Shown here: positions 12,141-22,110 of the stretch, one piece after another
Position numbering within the stretch: position 1 is the stretch's first letter
Layout: the number at the start of each line of letters is the position of its first letter
Translations under genes and position numbers: made by a program
Source: Hyperoodon ampullatus
Taxonomy: Eukaryota > Chordata > Mammalia > Artiodactyla > Ziphiidae
Assembly: GCA_949752795.1 (NCBI GenBank)
Contig: CATKHW010000009.1
Location: 1,798,001 to 1,862,000, forward strand
DNA length: 64,000 nt
Reading direction: 5' to 3'
Notes under the pieces: generated by a model
What the model saw: the letters and a program-made list of their open reading frames with translations, nothing else
The model's database searches: none
What the model was told of the DNA's origin: nothing

Positions 12141-14681
12141 AATGCACCATGCCCATCATCATACTGCTTCATGTTATTGTCAACACAATGAAATCAAAAT
12201 GCTCCCTGACCTCTGTCATCCAATGCTCCAAACCTTTGTGACCACAATGTTCATAACACTTGTCATCACAATGCCCCATGACTCTCGTCATCACAATTAT
12301 CCATGGTCTTCTCATCACAGTGCTCCATGACCTTTGTCATCACAATGCTACAACACACTTGTCATCACAATGCTCCCTGACACTTGTCATCAGTATGCTC
12401 CTTGAACACTGTCATGACAAGGCTCCATGCCTTTTTCATCACAGTGATCCATGCCCTTTTCATCACAATACTCCATGCCAGTGTCATCACAATAATCCAC
12501 AAGCTTATGATCAGAATGCTCCATGAAACTTGTCATCTCAATGCTCCATGACCCCTGTCATCACAATGTTCCCTGACCCTTGTGAACACAATGCTCCATG
12601 ACACCTGTCTTCAGAATGCTCCATGACCCTTGTCATTACAGTGCTCCATGATTCTCGTCATCACAGTTATTCATGGTCTTCTCATCACAGTGCTCCACGG
12701 TCTTGCCATCACAATGTTCCATTCCCTGGTAATACCAATGCTCCATGTCCCTTGTCATCACAATTCTCCATGTCCTTGTCATCACAATGCTCCATGACAC
12801 TTCTCATCACAATGTTACATGATCTTGTCATCACAATTCTCCATGAACTTGTCTTCGCAATGCCCCATGGACCCTGTCATAGCAAGCTCCATGCCTTTGT
12901 CATCAAAATGCTTCATGACCTTGTCATAAAAATTCTCAATGTCCGTTGTAATCACAATGCTCCATGCCCTTGTCATCACAATGTTCCATGACCCTTGTTA
13001 TCACAATGCTCCAAGCCATTGTCATCACAATGCTCCATTACCTTTGTCATCACAATCCTCCATTACACATGGCATCAAAATGCTCCATGCCATTGTCATC
13101 TCAATGGACCATGACATATGTCATCACAATGCTCCCTGTCACCTGTCTTCACAGTATTCCATGACCTTGTCATCACAATGCTCCTTGCCCACTGTCATCA
13201 CAATAATCCATGAAAATTGTCAGTCCAGTGTTCCATGCCACTGTCATCAAAATGCTATATGCCCTTGTCATCACAAAGCTGCATGACGCATGTCATCAGA
13301 ATGCTCCATTGCATTCTCATCACAATGGTCCATGCCCTTGTCATCACAATGCTCCTAGACCACTTTAATCACAATGCTCCATGCCCCTTTTCATCTCAAT
13401 GCTCCATGAACCCTGTCATCACAATGCTCCAAACCATTGTGATAACAATGTTCCATAACAGTTGTCATCACAACGCCCCATGACGCTCGTCATCACAAAT
13501 ATCCATGGTTTTCTCATCACGATGCTCCATGAACTTTGTCATCACAATGCTCCCTGACACTTGTCGTCAGTATGCTCCTTGAACCCTGTCATGACAAGGC
13601 TCCATGCATTTTCCGTCACAATGATCCATGCCCTTTTCATCACTATGCTCCAAGACCCATGAAATCACAATGCTGCATGCCCTTGTCATCACAAAGCTCC
13701 ATGACGCATGTCATCAGAATGCTCCATGGCCTTCTCATCACAATGCTGCATGCCCTTGTCATCACAATGCTCCAAGACACCTGTAATCACAAGGCTCCAT
13801 GCCCTTTCCATATCAATGCTACATGAACCCTGTCATCACAATGCACCCTGCCCATCATCATAATGCTTCATGCTATTGACATCACAATGAAATCATAATG
13901 CTCCATGTTCTTTGTCATCACAATGCTGCAAAACCTTGTGATCACAATGTTCCATAACACTTGTCATCACAACTCCCCATGATGCTCGTCTTCACAATTA
14001 TCCATTGTCTTCTCATCACAATGCTCCATGAACTTTGTCATCACAATGCTCAATACCCTTTTCATCACAATGCTCCCTGACACTTGTCGTCAATATGCTC
14101 CTTGAACCCTGTCATGACAATGCTCCATGACTTTTTCATCACAATGATCCATGCCCTTTTCTTCACAGTGCACTTAGAGCCCTGTAATCACAATGCTCCA
14201 TGCCCTTGTCATCACAAAGCTCCATGATGCATGTCATCAGAACGCTCCATGTTTTTCTCAGCAGAATGCTCCATGCCCATGTCATCACAATGCTCCATGA
14301 CCCCTGTCATCACAATACTCCATGAACATTTTCAGCCCAAAGCTCCATGAATTTCTCATCTCACTTATCCAGAACACTTGTCATCACAATGCTCCATGAC
14401 CACTGTCATCACAACGCTACATGACCCCTGACAACACAATGATCCGGGACTCTTGTCATCAAAATTCTCCATAACCCTTGTCATCACAATGATCCATGCC
14501 CTTGTCATCCCAATGCTCCATGACCCCTGTAATCACAATGCTCCGTGACCCTTGTCATCACAGTGCTCCATGACCCTTGTCATCACAATGCTCAATGCAT
14601 TTTTCACCAAAATGCTACATGACCTTGTCATCACAATCCTCCATGACCCTTGGGATCACATTGCTTCATGCCCTTGTCATC

Positions 14682-14786
14682 TCTGTCTTTCTTTTCTGGT
14701 TTTTACAGATTTTCGGATGTCCCTTTTGACCGGTGGGAATTGACAATTCTTTGTAGTGCGGATTTGCATTGTGCACTTACTTGATT
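14682..14786 (+). repeat. Partial satellite monomer, pre-palindrome segment
   Basis: Short satellite piece at the right-hand end of minisatellite array 1. It starts near TTCTTTTCTGGTTTTTACAG, matching the stretch about 100 bp before the palindrome in full monomers, and leads directly into the palindrome at 14,787. The join with the minisatellite is near 14,676-14,690. Confidence 0.85.
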
Positions 14787-16528
14787 GGCCAAAAAGAGCG
14801 TATGTGTTTTCTCCTGAATATATTCAGCAGAAAATGCATACGCTCTTTTTGGCCAAGTGCATCATTGTCGAAGTTGTTACGCTTTTCCTGTGCTTTAAAG
14901 GCGATTCCAATTTACCTCTTGAAATATGTTTTGTGCAATTCTGCCTCATTTTCAAGTCCACTTCGTTGCCTTCCCTGAACAGATTTTTGGAAGTGAGTTG
15001 TCCTTTATAACTCTGCAGGTTTGTGAACTGATCTGCCCCAAACTCCAATTTTCAACTCGCGTTTTTGTGAGCTGCCCGCAAATCCACAATTTTGCTTCAG
15101 GACATATACTGGTTCCGGGGGTGCAGGCTGACGCTTTGGTTAATTCTTCTTCCAGACGGGAAATTAGACTGACATATGTCCGTCCAAATGCCTCCAGCTA
15201 CTCTCTGATTGGTTCTCCCTCTTCCCTTTCATCCTCTGCACAATTTGCAAACTGTGCAAAGCAGGAGGTTATACGGGCTGAATCTCCAAGGTGGGAGATT
15301 GATAGTAAAGCAGTTGGATTGTCAAACTGGAGCAGAAGGAGAGGAAAAATTAGGAGCCTTTTACAAATCTTACGCCATCACAGGGTGTCCATTCTCTAGG
15401 TTTCCCATACATATTATAACTGTAGTGATATTCCCTTCTACCTGGAGAGTTGGGACCCATGGAATGGGTGGCATGCAATACTGCTTTAAAGGGTCTGCAT
15501 TTTCTCACCCAATCTCACCAGTCCTCTCATTCCCAAGTGTCCATCCTTATGTCTCATCTAGCTGTCTTTGCAGATAGGGTCATTCCAGGTTTCATCAGAA
15601 CCCCTGAATGCATTGTGTAAGAATTTCACTGTTTTTCTTGTTTTGTTTTGTTTTTAAATTCATTTTAATAATGGGATTGAGCTGATTTTCACCGACGTGT
15701 TTATGCCGGTCTAGACACACTTGATTCCCTTATGGAGACATATCAATATATAGGTTTTAAGATTCTTACTAGTCAGATATATTCCTCTGCGGGGAATAGG
15801 TGTGTTGAGTCCCGCTCACTGAGGAAGGTGTAGGTTTTGTCTATTCTGTATTTGGTTTATGGAATGGTACCTGTGCTAATATCAAACTCTGGCTTTATGC
15901 ATCAGCCCACCTCTCCTTGCCCCTTAAGCAGGCATAAGAGTGTTTTCTCAATGTGAGACTCTGTTCTCTTTCCTAACTCAGTTCTTGTGTAGCAATGTTT
16001 GCAGGACCTTCCTAAGTGATATCTTATGATAAGTTTCTTTTTCTGTGTGACTTATTTCACTTAGAATCATCGTACCTTAATCCACTCGTTATGCTGCTAC
16101 TGGCATTATGACATTGATTTTATGTCTGAGTGATATTCTTTTGAACAAAATTACCACAAGTTCTTTACGCAATTTTCTCTTTCCTGGAATATTTAAGGTG
16201 TACTGAAGTGGAGGTTCTTGTTTGCAGAGCAGCCTTAAACATTGGGGTGCCTGTGTCTTCTTGATATTTAGTCTTCCCAAGTTATAGGCCCATGAGTGGA
16301 AGTTCCCTATGCTCGGTAGCTTTGTATTTAAATGTTTTAGGAAACAGCATACACTTCTTCAGAGTGGCTCTTGGATATTTATACCCCACCCATCAGCGTG
16401 ACTAGCTCCCTGTTCTCCATGGCCTCTCCTGCATTTCTGGTTTGTACACATTTTTTGGATGGCCTTTCTGAGCAGTGGAAATTGAGACTTCGTTGTTGTG
16501 CGGATTTGCATTTCCCGCTTGCTTGCTT
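14787..16528 (+). repeat. Satellite monomer, minisatellite-flank type
   Basis: Full monomer of 1,742 bp measured palindrome to palindrome. The inverted repeat is at 14,787-14,854. Its arms both carry A/T at arm position 11 where most monomers have G/C, a compensated change; three other arm positions are mismatched. It shares the GTTTATGCCGGTCTAGACAC variant near 15,699-15,718 with the other two monomers lying next to minisatellite arrays. Moderately diverged from the core units. Confidence 0.92.
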
Positions 16529-18279
16529 GGCCAAAAACTCTGTATGTGTTTTTTTCCTGAAGATATTCACGAAAAAACGCATACACCGTTTTGCCCAACT
16601 GCATCATTTTAGAAATTCTCCTGCTTTTCATATGCTTTAAATGTGATTCCAATCTACCTTTTGAAATCTGTTTCCTACAATTCTGCCTCTCATTCAGATC
16701 CTCTTCGTTGCTGTACCTGAATATATTTTTGGACGTTGGTTATCATTTTTATCTTTGCAGGTCATTGAATTATCTGCTCCTGAGCTCCATTTTGCAACTC
16801 GCATTTTTTGTGAGCTGGCAGCCAAACCATTGTATTGCTTCCGGCCCTATTCTGGTTCTGGAGAGGCAGGTTGAGCCTTTGGTTACTTCTTCTTCCTAAT
16901 AGTAAATTAGAGTGACATGTGCCTGTCAAAACTCCTACAGCTAGTCTCTCATTGGTTCCCTCTCTTCCCGTTTATCCTCTGCACAAATTGCAAACTGTGT
17001 GAAACAGGAGGTTAAAGGTGCTGATTCTCCAAGTGGGGAGATTGTTAGTAATTTGGCTGGAATGGTGAACCCCAGCACCAGGAGATTAAAAATGAGGTGC
17101 ATTTTCGACACCTTTCCTGATCACACAGTGTACATTCGTCTTGGTTTCCCAGGCATGTTTTCGCTGTCAGAAGATTCCCTTGAACCTGCAATTTTGGGAC
17201 CCATGGAATGGGAATCAGGCAGTATTACTTTAAAAGGTCTGCATTTTCTCACCCAGCCTCTCTAACATCTCTTAGCGTGCATAGCTTCCAGCCTTATATA
17301 TCATCCTGCTGTGGGTCTACATGTGTTCAATCCATGTTACATCGTAGCCCTTCAACAAAAGTTGTAAGAGTTTTTGTCTGTCTCACTCTTTTTATAAATA
17401 TTTTTAAATTTATTTTTATATTGGTTACAGCTGATTTTCAAAGCTCTGTTTTTTGCTGCTGTACATCCTCTTGATTCACATACTGTGAGACATCAATAAA
17501 TTCTTTATCAGATTCTTACCAGTCATATGTATTATTTTCCAGTGACTTGAGTGGGCTGAGTGCAGTTCTTTGATGTACCGTGTAGGCCTTGTCTGTTATT
17601 CAATTTGGTACTTGGAATGGTATATTTGCTAATTTCAACCTCCTGGATAATACCTCACCCTTCCCCACCTTTCCCATTTAGTAGCCTTATGTCTATTTTC
17701 TACATATTTGACTATGTTTCTGTTTTGTAATTTATTTCATGTGTAGCCATTTCTGATTCCACCTCTAAGTGACATCTTATGATATGTGTCTTTTTCTTTC
17801 TGACATACGTAACTTAGAATGATCGTATGTAACTCCTCCAGAGTTGTTACAACTGGCCTTATTTCATTGATTTCTGGATGAGTAATATTCCACTCTACAT
17901 ATGTACCCCATCTCTTTTATCAATTTTATCCTCCCAGGGACATTTAGGTTATATTCAAGTTGAGGCCCTTTTTAACAGAGAGGTGGTAAACGTTGGGGTG
18001 CCTGTTTTCTGTTGATTTTTGTTTTTCCCAAGGTATACGCCCATGAGTGCAAGTGCCCTATGCTCTGTAGCTCATTTCTTAGATGTTTTAGCAAACACAA
18101 TACACTTCTCCAGAGTGGCCTTTGGCAAATTACATTTCCACTATCAGCCTCACAGGGCTCCCTTTTCTCCTCACCCTGTCCTGCATTTCGGGTGTTTACA
18201 CTTTATGTGGATGGCCCTTCTGACTGATGTGAAGTGATACATTTTGTAGTATTGATTTCCAGTGCCCACCTCTTTGGTT
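16529..18279 (+). repeat. Diverged satellite monomer
   Basis: 1,751 bp from palindrome to palindrome. The inverted repeat at 16,529-16,595 is decayed: the left arm has lost both CpGs and the right end reads TGCC. The segment from about 17,390 looks closer to L1 than the core monomers do (TTTTTAAATTTATTTTTATA, then TGCTGCTGTACATCC, then TGAGTAATATTCCACTCTAC, then GGGACATTTAGGTTATATTC). This is the clearest link in the window between the satellite and an antisense L1 3' end. Confidence 0.88.
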
Positions 18280-18921
18280 GGATAAAAAGTGTGTATGACC
18301 TTTACTTGAATATATTCAGAAAAATTGCATACGCCCTTTTTGGCCAACTGCATCATTGGCGATGTTCAGCCTCTTTTCTTGTGCTTTAATGGGGAGTCCT
18401 TTCTACCTCTTCAAATCTGTTTGTTGACAATCTCCCTTGCTTACAAGTCCTTTTATGTGACTTACCTCAAGACATTTTTTGACGATAGATATTTTCAACT
18501 CTGCAGTTTCATGAATTTTAGTTCGCCTGAGTTCCATTTTTCAACGTGTGTTTTTGGAAACTAGACACAAAACAGCAGGATTTCCTCTAGCCCTATTCTG
18601 TTTCCATGGGCAATTCTAGCCTTTGATGAATTTGCCTTCCGGATTGGAAATTAGAGTGGCATGTGCCTGTCTGAACACCTAAGACTTGTCTCTAAATTTT
18701 TCTCATCCTTCCGCTTCATCCTCTGGACAGATTCCAAACTGTGTGCAACAGGATGTTGACTGTGCTGATATCCCCAAGTGAGGAGACTGTTAGGAAAGAT
18801 GCTGGAGGGGTGAACCCGAGCACCAGGCGATGAGGAGATGAAGTGCCTTTTCCAAACTCTTTCCGATCAAATGATGTAGCATCCTCTAGGTGTGACAGGC
18901 ATGTTTTAGCCGTAGGAAGGG
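18280..18921 (+). repeat. Truncated, highly diverged satellite monomer (array edge)
   Basis: Begins with a degraded palindrome (18,280-18,345; the right arm is intact to TTTTTGGCC, the left arm reads GGATAAAAAGTGTGTATG). Satellite homology can be followed through the AGAGTGGCATGTG-like segment near 18,652-18,664 to about GGCATGTTTTAGCCGTAGGA near 18,899-18,918, and then stops. This is the left boundary of the L1/ERV island. Confidence 0.8.
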
Positions 18922-19105
18922 TCCCGTGCATGTAAGTGAAACACCAGGGTTTTTTCCAAATTAGTGCCTCTCCGAACCCCAAATTGGGGAATGTTTATGC
19001 TACGGATACACATATGTCCATTAAGGGCCTTGGAAAATAGGCAGGGTCCAAACTTTAGATGATTGAAATCTTCGGGATCAGAAGTGTTCACCACTGGCCT
19101 TGCTT
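18922..19105. other. Unassigned 184 bp between satellite edge and L1 piece
   Basis: No match to the satellite, minisatellite or L1 segments of this window, and no coding signal. I cannot assign it. It could be strongly decayed satellite or a short unrelated insertion. Confidence 0.4.
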
Positions 19106-19321
19106 AGGTTACATTTTATCTGTCATTGATAGATGATGTCAATAAAAATATCTATTCTTTTTTAGATTATTTCCCCTTATAGGTTATTGCAAAATATTCA
19201 GTGTAGTTACCTGTGCTATACAGTAGTTCCTTGTTGATGATCTGTTTTGTACATAGCAGTGTGTATGTGTTAATCCTAAACTGTTAATTTATCCCTTCTC
19301 CTAACTTTCCCCTTTGCTAAT
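19106..19321 (-). mobile_element. L1 3'-UTR fragment, antisense
   Basis: Contains, in antisense order, the run TTTTTTAGATTATTTCCCCT, TATAGGTTATTGCAAAATAT, CCTGTGCTATACAGTAG and GTGTGTATGTGTTAATCCTA, which is characteristic of L1 3' ends in whales and artiodactyls as I know them. It stops at about TTTCCCCTTT, so it is truncated before ORF2. Small and non-functional. Confidence 0.75.
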
Positions 19322-19647
19322 AATAAATTACAAGATTTTATACTTCTCAGAAATGGGGAATCTGAAAGAGAGGTATCATTTTCAATGGAAAAGCATTCAA
19401 AACAAAATTGAAGCTTCAGCCAAGAATATTCGATGTACATCCTTGGGAATAAATCACTTCATTTCTCTAATGTTGACCTGACAAATAAGACAGACGTCTT
19501 CACTGAACTTGCTTATAATAAAGTGATGGAAATATCAAATGTAAGTCTTAGAAACATCTTATTATACCCGAGCCTTATACACTGCTCTATGTTAACTACA
19601 GTTTGGCTCACATATCTGTTCATTGAAGTTACAATGTTCTCAATTTC
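19322..19647. other. Unassigned AT-rich stretch upstream of LTR-like sequence
   Basis: About 325 bp of AT-rich sequence between the L1 3' piece and the LTR-like segment. A plus-strand open frame of 165 codons begins at 19,433 and runs through this stretch into the LTR-like DNA. It shows no domain I recognise and crosses an element boundary, so I treat it as chance. If the LTR call is right, this is the sequence that flanked the ERV on its 3' side. Confidence 0.4.
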
Positions 19648-20010
19648 TGTTACTGATCCTCCAGAGTGGACCCCAACAGGAATCCCCGTGCCCAGTGTCA
19701 TTGGAGCCAACAGATCAAGACTGAGTTTGGTTCAGAAGCAAAGGAAACTTTATATTTTGAAAACAGAATGGAGAGGTGAGAGCATGAACTACCCCGCGGG
19801 CTGTGGGCTGGGCTGCTTTTTAGGGGTCCCGGCAGCGTCATCGGGAGGGAGGGGATGGAGCTCTCGAGGGCTGGGTTGGCTGCAGCTCAGGCTCTATGTT
19901 GCGGAGTCTGCATGGGACCATGCTAGCTGAGGTGTCGACACAGCCATTCTGCTCTAGGAAATCTGGTCTGAAGTGCCGGGTGTGGGACCTCTGCATGCGG
20001 AACCCTAGGA
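19648..20010 (-). mobile_element. ERV LTR remnant (minus strand), outer boundary uncertain
   Basis: Read on the minus strand, the segment has the order expected at the end of a class I (gammaretrovirus-like) LTR. There is a TATA-like CCTAAAAAGC (about 19,814-19,824), then about 55-65 bp later a polyadenylation-like CAAAATATAAAGTT (19,747-19,760), then an R/U5-like stretch ending in ...GTAACA at 19,648. The terminal CA is the canonical LTR end. A second A-rich, polyadenylation-like motif is near 20,053-20,065. I could not find the other end of the LTR or a partner LTR at the opposite side of the ERV, so the length is a guess. Confidence 0.5.
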
Positions 20011-20439
20011 GCATGTGAAATTAGACAAAGCACAAAGGAAAACAGGTTAGACTTTATTTTATTGCCCAGATTCTCTTTTTATCTCCCAGGAATTTTTAAT
20101 GAACGTTGCCGGAGATGAACACCTCCTCTGCATTTTGTCCCGTACCTCATTCTTGGGGTGCTGAGGGTGCAGACCCCTCTTTTGTAACTGCTTCATGCTG
20201 AGCTGGGAGCCCTCATACATGGGGGAGGGGCAAAACTTCTCCCCAGCAGCCTCCAGGTGAGGTTGATTGTCCCAATGCCTCCTGCCTCACTGCTCGTCCA
20301 CCTGAGCACCAGCATTGGAAGTGTTATAGATTCGATTGACCTTTAAGGGTCCAGGAAAGAGATGCACAGAGATGCTGCTCTGGCAGTTTTCACCCCACCC
20401 CACATTTGTTTGGCGACCTTAGGCTGACGGTTTTTGCCA
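20011..20439. other. Unassigned stretch between LTR-like and env-like ERV sequence
   Basis: Probably the 3' part of the same ERV on the minus strand, because it lies between env-like sequence and the LTR-like end. I recognise no motif beyond an AATAAAATAAAG on the minus strand near 20,055. No intact reading frame of note. Confidence 0.35.
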
Positions 20440-20640
20440 GCCTAGATGCTCTGACCAGTAGTCTGTGCTTTCTTTAATTATGTCCCTGAATTAATGTACA
20501 AACAGCACCATGTGTCAGAGCCCTGCCCGCTCAACTCCCAGACAGTCCAGGGTCAGTGGTGATCCAGGACCATGACGTCCACTGAGTCAACGGCCTTTTG
20601 AAGTAGCCAGCAGTCCAGCCGGTCATATTGGCCAACATCA
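20440..20640 (-). pseudogene. ERV env transmembrane-subunit remnant
   Basis: On the minus strand, 20,484-20,516 reads DTWCCLYINSG. The adjacent cysteine pair followed by an aromatic and hydrophobic run is the pattern typical of the cysteine motif in retroviral transmembrane subunits. An upstream RLDCWL-like string lies near 20,600-20,623, out of frame with it. Stops and frameshifts interrupt it and no fusion protein could be made. Its position after pol in the element's own direction supports the call, but homology is short, so it is tentative. Confidence 0.42.
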
Positions 20641-20869
20641 CCGCGGTGTCTGTAGGGTTTTCTATGGTGAAATCCTGAATAAACTATTCCCCCGCCAAGC
20701 TTATTAGCTCCCCTCTGTGTGCAGTAAGTCCTCCAAGCTGTAGTCTGCTCTTTCTGGGTACAGACTTGTTTTCTGAGAGACACTCCAGGTCAAGTGATGG
20801 TCACACGTGTCTTCTTGGGGGCCCATTGCCCCCGTTTGTCTCTCTGGAGGTTGGAGTTGGAGGGCCTCC

Positions 20870-21896
20870 TCACTCGAGGTCAGTGTGTCCACAGAGCGAC
20901 CCCTGCAACTTCAGGGCATGATGGGTGGTTAGGATCTCCACGTGGGGTCCTTTTCCCTTAGGAGGGAGCTGGTCTTGCGGGCTGCTGATTTCCAGCTTTT
21001 TAGATACCCCAGTATCCTGCCCTGATGGGGCGGTGAGCAAAGCCCTTGGTGACCATAGTTTATCATACCTGAAGGGCATTCTTGCGTTGCCCCATTTCAA
21101 GTGGTCCCAGTTTTTGCACTAAGGCTCCAAGGGTGATTAACCTTTGACCGGGTATGTAAAGTTCAAAGGGTTCAGCTAAATTAGGGAGTTACTGGGCAAG
21201 GGCCTGAATTGACTGCTCTTTCCATTCTTGAAAGGCTGTTTCTGGATTCTATCCTAAAGGATCATCATCTTTTCGTGTCAGTGTTTCATGTAGAGGCCCA
21301 GCTATTAGACTGTAGTTATGGATCCAGATGCAGAAAACCTTGGCCTCCCCAGGAACCCCTAAGCTGTCTTCTAGTTTTAGAAGAGGTAAGGCTGCAAATG
21401 GCTTCTTCCCTATCCTGGGATGCGTTTCTCCTAATATCTGTGAGAATGAAGCCCAGGCATGTCACCTTAGCCTGGGATATTTGAGCCTTTTTTTTGGACA
21501 CCTTCTATTCTTTCATGGCTAGGTAGTTCAGAGGCGTCTTTAGTAGACCTGACAATCAGAATGTCATCTGCATATTGAAGGAGGGTTCCCTTTTACAGAG
21601 GTAGAACTTTTAGGTCTTTAGAGGACATTTCCCCAATGATGGTGTGGGGATTTTTCAACCATTGGTGCAGGATGGCCCAGCATTATTGCTTTTGTTGCAT
21701 GTTGTGTCCTGCCACTCACAAGCCAAAAATTCTTGTGACTCTGAGATGAGTGGAATACAGAAGAAGGCATCATTGAAGTCTAATACAGAATGCCATGGCC
21801 TGGTGGATGGTAGAATGACCAGCAGGGTGTAGGAAATAGGAGCTACTGGATGTATATCCTCGGTGGCTTCACTGACTGTCCTGATATCCTTTACCA
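20870..21896 (-). pseudogene. ERV pol (reverse transcriptase) pseudogene, gammaretrovirus-like
   Basis: Minus-strand remnant of a class I ERV pol. In element order it shows: an EDIHP-like string near 21,850-21,870; the fingers/palm motif LDFNDAFF at 21,760-21,783; the catalytic box QYADDIL at 21,557-21,577 (the paired aspartates are retained); a thumb region at 21,316-21,501 with KVTCLGFIL and a K-T-R-R-Q-L-R string; and a connection-like stretch at 20,870-21,100 with SKKLE. The frame changes several times and stop codons interrupt it, so it is dead. I found no protease, RNase H or integrase that I could defend, and env-like sequence follows within about 250 bp. Most of the 3' half of pol therefore seems deleted. 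Orientation is opposite to the plus-strand reading of the satellite but the same as the L1 fragments. Confidence 0.8.
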
Positions 21897-21903
21897 GGTC
21901 TCC

Positions 21904-22110
21904 AGCAGCCCATGGGGCTCTCGTGGTCAGGCCAATCCCAGGATATGGAACTCACCTGGGCTGCATCCCCCACACCACAGCCCACTGGGCTCTTGTGGTC
22001 AACTCTCTCCCAGAGTATGGAGCTCATCTCTGCAGCTACACAGCAGCCCATGGGGCTCTCATAGTCAGGCCCTTCCCAGGATACGGAGCTCCCCTGGGCA
22101 GGTGCCCCAG
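21904..22110 (+). repeat. Three-copy tandem repeat of 66-72 bp
   Basis: Three imperfect copies begin with CAGCCCATGGGGCTCT or CAGCCCACTGGGCTCT at 21,906, 21,978 and 22,044, giving spacings of 72 and 66 bp. Each copy continues with GTGGTCA or ATAGTCA, a CCCAGgATATGGAGCTC-like string and CTG-rich sequence. It directly adjoins the 5' end of the pol homology and may have replaced or expanded sequence there. Not related to the satellite or the minisatellite. Confidence 0.8.

Larger units (their letters stand above)
821..14681 (+). repeat. Minisatellite array 1, 24-25 bp unit
   Basis: About 13.9 kb of a diverged tandem repeat, roughly 560 units. The plus-strand unit is close to TGTCATCACAATGCTCCATG followed by CCCT or ACCCCT, so 24-bp and 25-bp versions alternate. 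Common variants are CAATGCTCAATACACT, CATCAGAATGCTCC, AATAATCCATGAAAATTTTC and CACTAGTCATCACAAT. The unit is C-rich and G-poor on the plus strand (9 C and 3 G in the 24-mer) and has almost no CpG. It has no stop codon in any of three forward frames, which explains the many short open frames reading like ITMLHALV, HHNAPCPC or SSQCSMPL. I do not recognise the family by name. Larger blocks are duplicated inside it (see separate entries). I found no other gene or element within it. Confidence 0.97.

Noticed and set aside
1284..13826. Many plus-strand open frames of 60-140 codons
   Set aside because: They follow from a stop-free 24-base unit; the peptides are the same eight residues in three frames and share no start or promoter.
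821..14681. CRISPR-like array of short repeats
   Set aside because: The 24-25 bp units are directly adjacent, with no unique spacers, and diverge continuously. There are no cas genes and the setting is vertebrate.
14787..14854. Short target-site duplication around the palindrome (mobile element insertion)
   Set aside because: The flanks share only TGCAT-like bases at unequal distances, too short and inconsistent between monomers to claim.
19433..19930. 165-codon plus-strand frame as a host gene exon
   Set aside because: It crosses from unassigned DNA into LTR-like sequence, has no recognisable domain, and I see no supporting splice or promoter context.
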